From the NCBI GenBank assembly GCA_038236705.1, contig JBBRZN010000062.1, positions 1 to 8,544 on the forward strand: DNA of 8,544 nucleotides, given 5' to 3'. This document shows, piece by piece, positions 1-6,940 of the stretch. Positions within the stretch are counted from its first letter, which is position 1; each line of letters begins with the position of its first letter. The DNA comes from AC-32 sp038236705. Lineage in GTDB: Bacteria > Actinomycetota > Thermoleophilia > Gaiellales > Gaiellaceae. The translations under genes and the position numbers were made by a program. The notes below the pieces were generated by a model that searched no databases, had not been told where the DNA came from, and was given only the letters and a program-made list of their open reading frames with translations.

Positions 1-2685
<2,685 letters not shown>

Positions 2686-2710
2686 CGCTCGTGGATGCGA
2701 GCGAGTTGCC

Positions 2711-2739
2711 GCAGGAGCCGGGCTTTGCCCGGCTCCTGC
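2711..2739 (+). terminator. Hairpin terminator of the rpoC transcript, no U-tract
   Basis: A perfect 13-bp GC-rich stem (arms 2711-2723 and 2727-2739) closes a TTT loop and starts 25 bases after the rpoC stop. The bases that follow (TCATTGACGG) hold no T-run, so this is not a classical Rho-independent terminator. U-poor hairpin terminators have been proposed in actinobacteria. Position and stem strength make it the likely end of the rpoBC transcript. Confidence 0.8.
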
Positions 2740-2827
2740 TCATTGACGGCCAAGCCATCGGAACTACGACTTGCTAGGCCGGCTCCTGAACCGGTCGAGC
2801 GAAGGTGACGCCTGCGAGGAAGGGGCT

Positions 2828-2854
2828 CACGGGGGAACCAGGGGTTCCCCCGTG
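2828..2854. repeat. Perfect 12-bp inverted repeat upstream of the exported-protein gene
   Basis: The arms CACGGGGGAACC (2828-2839) and GGTTCCCCCGTG (2843-2854) are exact reverse complements around the loop AGG. The repeat ends 12 bases before a -10-like element, so its right arm covers the expected -35 position. It could be a second, back-up terminator for rpoC read-through, or an operator site for the gene at 2885. The sequence alone does not decide between these. The tail after it (TTCAAG) has no T-run. Confidence 0.7.
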
Positions 2855-2863
2855 TTCAAGCGG

Positions 2864-2872
2864 TGCTAGTTT
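2864..2872 (+). promoter_or_regulatory. Possible extended -10 element (TGC TAGTTT) for the exported-protein gene
   Basis: TGCTAGTTT fits the extended form TGN followed by TANNNT. It ends 12 bases before the GTG start at 2885, so a normal start site would leave a leader of only about five bases. No Shine-Dalgarno sequence lies between. No good -35 is visible, since the right spacing falls inside the inverted repeat. The element is plausible but weak. Confidence 0.4.
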
Positions 2873-2884
2873 GAGCCTCGGGTT

Positions 2885-4618
2885 GTGAAGAGGCTTCTTC
2901 TCATTGCACTTGCCGCCTGCGCGGGATTTGCGGTTGTGCCGCACCGTGCCGACGCGGGCACGTGCGGGATCTCGGGCCGCGGGACGCTCTGGGTGGATTT
3001 CGCCGACGGCTCCGTGCCGTTCTGGCAGGTGTTCGCGCGTCCGGGGGTGATCGCAGCCGCCGCGAACTTCATCTACCCGCCGCAGCTCCGCGCGCTCGGG
3101 GCCAAGACGGTCTACTGGGACATGTACCTGCCCCGGCGCGTCGGGACCCCGCTCGAGCCGTTCGATCCCGGGGTGGTGATCAACCGCGCCAACCGCATCT
3201 ACGACACGGCCGCGATGTCCAGCGGCTGCACCCAGCCGATGATCGCCGAGAACGAGCTCAACGGCACCAGCACGCTTACGCCCTGGAGCCTGACCAACGC
3301 CCAGTACCGCCGCAACGTCCTGATCTACGTCCAGACCCTCGCGGCGCGCGGGGCCCACCCCGTGCTGCTCGTCCCGAGCGTGCCCTACATGGGCGGCGAG
3401 GCGGCCGACTGGTGGCGGCAGGTCTCGAACTACGCCGACATCGTGCGCGAGTCGTACTTCGCGGCGCCGCAGATCGCGAAGCAGGGGCCGGTGATGGGAA
3501 GCCGGACGCTACGGATGCTCTTCCGGCGACGGATCGCCGAGTTCACGAGCGTCGGCATCTCCCCGCGCAAGCTCGGGCTGATGCTCGGCTTTCACACGAC
3601 TCCGGGCTCGGGCGGCCGGGAGCGGGCGCCGCGGGCCGACTGGCTCCAGGTCACGAAGCTCCAGGCGCTCGCCGCCCGCCAGGTTGCGAAGGAGCTCAAT
3701 CTGCGTTCGGTCTGGTCGTGGGGCTGGGGCGTCTGGAGCGTGGGCGAGACCGACGCGGACAAGCCCGCCGCAGCCTGCGTCTACCTCTGGGGCCGCTCGG
3801 CGAAGCTCTGCGACGGACCTGCCGCCGCCGGCGCCGGCTTCAACGCCTCGCTCACCCAGGGCCAGCTCGTCTTCCCGCCCGGGGCACGCTGCACCCTCCT
3901 GGGCAAGCACGTGGACTCGGGCGCGATCGCCGGCCTGACGCCGGTCACCGGCGACGAGGACGTGGCGTTCACGGCGGCGTTCGCGCGGGTGATCTCGAGC
4001 CTCTACGCGCGGGTGAAAACCAAGCAGGTCTCCGCGGCGGAGAAGGCCGTGGTGTCCGGCAGCTTCGGCAGCTACGCGCGCTACCGCGCGGCGCTGGCGA
4101 GGGCGCACGCCAGCCCGAGCGCCGCCCGCGGCGTGATCGCCGACGAGCTTCGCCGCGCCCAGATCGAGGCGCACATACGCGTGCCGAACCCCTCCTCGGA
4201 GGACGTCCAGGGCTACTACGACAGCTATCTCGAGACCGATGCGCGGCTGATCGAGACGAAGGCGCCGGTGCCCTGGCTCGGCAACCGCCGCCGCGGCTTC
4301 GCGCTCGCCTCGAACTCGCCGCCCCAGCTCTTCTCGATCCCGGAAGGGAAGAAGTGGCTGAAGATTCGCACCATGACCGGCATCTATGAGGTGCGGGCGG
4401 TCGATCCCGGCGTTCCGCTCGGCGCGCTCCCGTTCGATCTCGTCCGCCCCGCGCTCGTCTCGGCGCTGAAGGCGCTCGACCGGGAAGAGCGCTACGACAA
4501 GTGGCTGCTGGCGCGCCAGAAGGGCCTGGTCGAGCAGGCGACGTGCCGCGACGACGACCTTCCGACGCCGGGCGTCGTCACGCTCACTGACTACCTACCG
4601 TTCCTGTCGGCGGGCTAG
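2885..4618 (+). CDS. Exported protein: glycosidase-like TIM barrel plus SurA/parvulin-like C-terminal region
   Basis: This is an unnamed 577-residue protein. It starts with GTG and a signal peptide: MKR, a hydrophobic run to about residue 18, and a type I site A-D-A|G after residue 24. Residues 30-290 read like a (beta/alpha)8 barrel, with strand-like segments at 33-39, 75-82, 117-127, 158-168, 230-239 and 276-285. AENELNG (Glu122, Glu124) stands where clan GH-A glycosidases carry the acid/base Glu, and the Trp-rich 277-285 segment suits a sugar-binding strand 8. Residues 358-577 are helical and recall SurA/PrsA foldases: a SYARYRAALARA helix near 396, VPNPSSEDVQGYYDSY near 433-448, then half a parvulin-like core (LFSIPEGKK to GIYEVRAV) and a last helix ending in CRDDDLP. 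The parvulin HIL motif is absent. The mature protein has six Cys. No substrate can be named. Both domain calls are inferred from pattern, not from a search. Confidence 0.85.
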   Translation: MKRLLLIALAACAGFAVVPHRADAGTCGISGRGTLWVDFADGSVPFWQVFARPGVIAAAANFIYPPQLRALGAKTVYWDMYLPRRVGTPLEPFDPGVVINRANRIYDTAAMSSGCTQPMIAENELNGTSTLTPWSLTNAQYRRNVLIYVQTLAARGAHPVLLVPSVPYMGGEAADWWRQVSNYADIVRESYFAAPQIAKQGPVMGSRTLRMLFRRRIAEFTSVGISPRKLGLMLGFHTTPGSGGRERAPRADWLQVTKLQALAARQVAKELNLRSVWSWGWGVWSVGETDADKPAAACVYLWGRSAKLCDGPAAAGAGFNASLTQGQLVFPPGARCTLLGKHVDSGAIAGLTPVTGDEDVAFTAAFARVISSLYARVKTKQVSAAEKAVVSGSFGSYARYRAALARAHASPSAARGVIADELRRAQIEAHIRVPNPSSEDVQGYYDSYLETDARLIETKAPVPWLGNRRRGFALASNSPPQLFSIPEGKKWLKIRTMTGIYEVRAVDPGVPLGALPFDLVRPALVSALKALDREERYDKWLLARQKGLVEQATCRDDDLPTPGVVTLTDYLPFLSAG

Positions 4619-5813
4619 CCGGACTCCCCGAGGCCTCGACGTCGGCCTCCGCGATCGCCTCGGCCTCGGCCTCGACCACCTGACCCTTGCCCAGCTCCTT
4701 GGCGCGGTAGAGCGCTTCGTCTGCCCGCTCGAAGAAGCTCGTCGGGTCGTCGTCGGGCTGCAGCTCGGCGATCCCGGCGGAGACGAGGAGCCGCCCGGCC
4801 TGCCCGACCGGCCGCGAGGAGACCGCCCCGCGAAGCCGGTGGTAGAGCTGGTCGGCGTCGTGCGTGGATGACTCTGGGAGCACGACGGCGAACTCGTCGC
4901 CGCCAACCCGGCAGGGAATGTCGGCTGTGCGGACCGCCTCTCGCACGCGCTCGGCTGTCTCGGCGAGAACCGCGTCGCCGGAAAGGTGGCCGATGCGGTC
5001 GTTGATCGCCTTGAAGTCGTCGAGGTCGAAGACGATCAGCGCCAGCAGCCGTCCGTAGCGATGCGCGCGCGCCACCTCCCGCGCGAGCGTCTCGTGGAAG
5101 TAGCGGCGGTTGTGCAGCCCGGTCAGCGCGTCGAGGTCGGCGAGCTTGCGAGCCTCCTTGAAGCGGTGCGCGTTCTCGATCGCCGGCCCCGCGCGTTTGG
5201 AGAGCTCCTCGAGCTCGCGGATCATCTCCTCCTCGAAGCGATGCGACGGCGAGCGGCTGTAGATCGCGATGAAGCCGATCGAGCCCGCTTCCCCGGGCAC
5301 GGGCACAGCCAGGCCGGAATGGACGAGCTCCTGGCCCTCGAACGCGACCGGGTACCGGTAGACCAGCGAGATCGCGCGCGCCTCGTGGCCGTCCGGCGGG
5401 CCTGAGATCACCTGGCGCTGCGCCTCGTCGGCCGAGAGTCCCATTGTGGCGACGATCGGCCTCTCGCTCTCACCCTGGATCGAGACCAGCGCCGCGTCCA
5501 CGCCCGGGATCGCGCCGCCTGCCTCGAGCGTGCGGGAAAGCACCTCGTCGAGGTCGATCGAGCCGCCGAGCTCGCCGAGGAAGCGGTTACGCCGACCCTC
5601 CTCCTGCGCGCGCTCGAGCGCCTCCGAGAGCTCGCGCACCATCGATTCCATGCGGGTGCTCATCTCCGAAGCGAGCGCCAGCACCTGTTGCTGTCCGCCT
5701 TTCCCGCGTCGCCGAGAGCGCACGAGGGCCACCACGGAGACGAGCGCAAGCGTCGCCAGCGCCGCGCCTGCCGCGGCGATAACGGTGGTAGCCGTCAGCG
5801 CGTTCGCAATCAT
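4584..5813 (-). CDS. Membrane-anchored GAF-GGDEF protein, predicted diguanylate cyclase
   Basis: This 409-residue protein is predicted to make cyclic di-GMP from two GTP at the inner face of the membrane. In order it has one N-terminal membrane helix (about 5-31), a basic RSRRRGK stop-transfer stretch, a short coiled coil (about 41-78), a GAF-like sensor domain (about 78-215) and a GGDEF domain (about 225-380). GGDEF is exact at 304-308. Also present are the metal-binding Asp263 in FDLDDFKAIND, the guanine-binding Asn271 and Asp280, and an inhibitory I-site RTAD at 295-298, five residues before GGDEF. The enzyme should therefore be active and subject to product inhibition. The last 30 residues are a low-complexity Glu/Ala then Pro/Gly/Ser tail. 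I chose the ATG at 5813 because a purine-rich ribosome site abuts it and the membrane helix follows at once. An in-frame ATG at 5876 would add 21 residues. The GAF ligand is unknown. Confidence 0.93.
   Translation of the reverse strand: MIANALTATTVIAAAGAALATLALVSVVALVRSRRRGKGGQQQVLALASEMSTRMESMVRELSEALERAQEEGRRNRFLGELGGSIDLDEVLSRTLEAGGAIPGVDAALVSIQGESERPIVATMGLSADEAQRQVISGPPDGHEARAISLVYRYPVAFEGQELVHSGLAVPVPGEAGSIGFIAIYSRSPSHRFEEEMIRELEELSKRAGPAIENAHRFKEARKLADLDALTGLHNRRYFHETLAREVARAHRYGRLLALIVFDLDDFKAINDRIGHLSGDAVLAETAERVREAVRTADIPCRVGGDEFAVVLPESSTHDADQLYHRLRGAVSSRPVGQAGRLLVSAGIAELQPDDDPTSFFERADEALYRAKELGKGQVVEAEAEAIAEADVEASGSPASPPTGTVGSQ
4657..4674. repeat. Three tandem GCCTCG hexamers in the 3' end of the GGDEF gene
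   Basis: Three exact GCCTCG copies lie in tandem, flanked by further near-copies from 4632. On the minus strand they encode the Glu/Ala-rich tail (EAEAEAIAEADVEAS). The unit is six bases, so slippage would add or remove two residues without shifting the frame. Confidence 0.75.
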
Positions 5814-5825
5814 CTCCCTCTTCCC
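5814..5825 (-). promoter_or_regulatory. Ribosome-binding site that decides the GGDEF gene start
   Basis: Read on the minus strand, GGGAAGAGGGAG runs directly into the ATG at 5813. Its AAGAGG part sits three bases before the start codon. No comparable purine run precedes the upstream in-frame ATG at 5876, which supports the shorter protein. Confidence 0.65.
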
Positions 5826-5909
5826 GACCCTTCGCCCTGCCCGGCAAATACCCGTAGAACCGCCGAGCGCTCTCACTGTAATCGGGTTCCCGGCTGCAAG
5901 CTATGATTT

Positions 5910-5923
5910 GTAAACGGTAAACG
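5910..5923. promoter_or_regulatory. Tandem heptamer GTAAACG x2 in the divergent intergenic region
   Basis: GTAAACG occurs twice in a row, about 97 bp upstream of the GGDEF start and 70 bp upstream of the rpsL -35. It sits in an AT-richer patch (about 5899-5923) within otherwise GC-rich DNA. Such a direct repeat could be a regulator site for either gene, or part of a GGDEF-gene promoter. I saw no convincing minus-strand -35/-10 pair here. Confidence 0.35.
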
Positions 5924-5993
5924 CTCGATCGGAACCGCACGAACATACCGGTCGCGCAGGCGTGATCCCGTGCAGCCATGCGTGTTTTCTCGT

Positions 5994-6023
5994 TTGACGC
6001 TGGGGGGTCAGCTTCGCTACTAT
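5994..6023 (+). promoter_or_regulatory. Promoter of the str operon (TTGACG-18 bp-TACTAT)
   Basis: The -35 TTGACG (5994-5999) matches five of six consensus bases. The -10 TACTAT (6018-6023) also matches five of six, at 18-bp spacing. A T-rich TGTTTTCT lies just upstream. Transcription should start near 6030. The discriminator after the -10 is GC-rich (CGTCCTC), a feature linked in other bacteria to growth-rate control of ribosomal promoters. The operon is thus expressed separately from rpoC. Confidence 0.8.
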
Positions 6024-6034
6024 CGTCCTCCGGT

Positions 6035-6058
6035 TGGCAGGGGCCTACCCCTTCGCCA
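6035..6058 (+). promoter_or_regulatory. Hairpin at the 5' end of the rpsL leader
   Basis: TGGC-AGGGG (6035-6043) pairs with CCCCT-GCCA (6048-6058) around a CCTA loop, giving nine base pairs with a two-base TC bulge (6053-6054). It would form within a few bases of the predicted transcript start. It may stabilise the mRNA or act as a ribosomal-protein binding site. No known leader family was recognised. Confidence 0.5.
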
Positions 6059-6083
6059 GCCTTTGTTGTGTCCGCGCCTAAGC

Positions 6084-6090
6084 AAGGAAG
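6084..6090 (+). promoter_or_regulatory. Ribosome-binding site of rpsL (AAGGAAG)
   Basis: The AAGGA core lies five bases before the rpsL ATG, which fixes that start. The leader from the predicted transcript start to the ATG is about 64 bases. Confidence 0.75.
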
Positions 6091-6093
6091 TAC

Positions 6094-6465
6094 ATGCCGA
6101 CCGTAAATCAGCTGGTCCGAAAGGGCAGGGTCTCGCCGCCGGCGAAGATGAAGACCCCTGCGCTTCGCGGTGCGCCGCAGAAGCGCGGAGTCTGCACGCG
6201 CGTGTACACGACCACGCCGAAGAAGCCGAACTCGGCTCTCCGGAAGGTTGCGCGTGTCCGCCTGACCAACGGCATGGAGGTGGGTGCGTACATCCCCGGC
6301 GAGGGACACAATCTCCAGGAGCATTCGGTCGTCCTCGTGCGCGGCGGCCGCGTCAAGGATCTGCCGGGCTTCCGGTACAAGGTCATCCGCGGCGGCCTCG
6401 ACGCCTCGGGCGTCGGCGAGCGGCGCCAGGGACGCTCGAAGTACGGCGCCAAGAAGGGTTCTTAG
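6094..6465 (+). CDS. rpsL: 30S ribosomal protein S12
   Basis: S12 sits at the decoding centre of the 30S subunit and helps control translational accuracy. The 123-residue length and the register match E. coli S12 nearly throughout: MPTVNQLVRK at the start, PQKRGVCTRVYTTTPKKPNS at 28-47, GEGHNLQEHS at 69-78 and GGRVKDLPG at 84-92. The streptomycin-linked positions Lys43 and Lys88 (counting Met1) are wild type, so no S12-based resistance is predicted. Asp89, the residue methylthiolated by RimO in some bacteria, is present. Several early codons (GTA, AAT, CGA, AGG) are rare in the window, which may ease initiation by lowering local structure. This is the first gene of the str operon, and its TAG stop shares its G with the rpsG start. 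Confidence 0.99.
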   Translation: MPTVNQLVRKGRVSPPAKMKTPALRGAPQKRGVCTRVYTTTPKKPNSALRKVARVRLTNGMEVGAYIPGEGHNLQEHSVVLVRGGRVKDLPGFRYKVIRGGLDASGVGERRQGRSKYGAKKGS

Positions 6466-6935
6466 TGCCGCGCCGCGCCACGATTCAACCCCGGCCGCTG
6501 GAGCCGGATCCCGTCCACAGCTCTCGCCTCGTCGCCCAGGTGATCAACAAGGTGATGACGGACGGCAAGAAGTCGACCGCCGAGTCGATCGTCTACCGCG
6601 CCCTGGACCGGGTCGGCGAGCAGACCGGCAAGCCACCGGTCGAGGTGCTCGAGCAGGCGATCAAGACGGTCACGCCCGTCCTCGAGGTGCGTTCTCGCCG
6701 GGTCGGCGGGGCGAACTACCAGGTGCCTGTCGAGGTGCCGCAGCGGCGTGCCCGGACGCTCGCCGTGCGCTGGCTCGTCCAGTTCGCGCGCGACCGGCGC
6801 GAGAAGCAGATGCACGACAAGCTCGCCGCCGAGATCCTCGACGCGCTGAACCAGCAGGGCGGCGCCTTCAAGCGCAAGGACGACCTCTACCGGATGGCGC
6901 AGGCCAACAAGGCCTTCGCGCACTACAGGTGGTAA
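6465..6935 (+). CDS. rpsG: 30S ribosomal protein S7
   Basis: S7 is the primary binding protein that nucleates the 30S head on 16S rRNA and lines the E-site exit channel. The protein is 156 residues, the usual bacterial length. It opens MPRRATIQPRPLEPDPVHSS and keeps VINKVMTDGKKSTAE, the EVRSRRVGGANYQVPVEV loop and the C-terminal KDDLYRMAQANKAFAHYRW. The GTG start at 6465 overlaps the rpsL stop by one base (TAGTG), and a purine-rich AGAAGGG ends six bases before it, so translation is probably coupled. The frame stays open upstream to about 5970, but that stretch is rpsL in another frame and does not look like S7. The long rpsL-rpsG spacer that E. coli S7 binds to repress its own operon is missing. 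Confidence 0.98.
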   Translation: MPRRATIQPRPLEPDPVHSSRLVAQVINKVMTDGKKSTAESIVYRALDRVGEQTGKPPVEVLEQAIKTVTPVLEVRSRRVGGANYQVPVEVPQRRARTLAVRWLVQFARDRREKQMHDKLAAEILDALNQQGGAFKRKDDLYRMAQANKAFAHYRW

Positions 6936-6940
6936 CGGCC

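Noticed and set aside
2909..2920. Lipobox LAAC at residues 9-12 of the exported protein
   Set aside because: The Cys at position 12 comes too early for a usual lipoprotein signal, and the hydrophobic run continues past it to an ADA cleavage site. A lipoprotein is not fully excluded.
2962..4389. Open frame of 475 codons overlapping the exported-protein gene on the same strand
   Set aside because: The translation is dominated by Arg, Ala and Gly, typical of a frame shadow. The overlapping frame has a signal peptide and coherent domains.
4613..4620. GGCTAGCC palindrome at the end of the exported-protein gene as a terminator
   Set aside because: It is an 8-bp palindrome with no room for a loop, no T-run and no extension of the arms.
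5814..5876. Longer start for the GGDEF gene at 5876
   Set aside because: The extra 21 residues are basic and precede the membrane helix, and no ribosome site is visible, while a purine-rich site abuts the ATG at 5813.
5995..6010. TGAC-N8-GTCA inverted repeat over the rpsL -35
   Set aside because: The arms are only four bases and do not extend, so chance is likely.
5970..6464. Upstream extension of the rpsG frame to an ATG at 5970
   Set aside because: S7 of normal length begins at the GTG at 6465. The upstream part crosses the rpsL promoter and gene in another frame and has no S7 similarity.
6094..6465. Streptomycin-resistance changes in S12
   Set aside because: Lys43 and Lys88 and their surroundings match the wild-type sensitive form.
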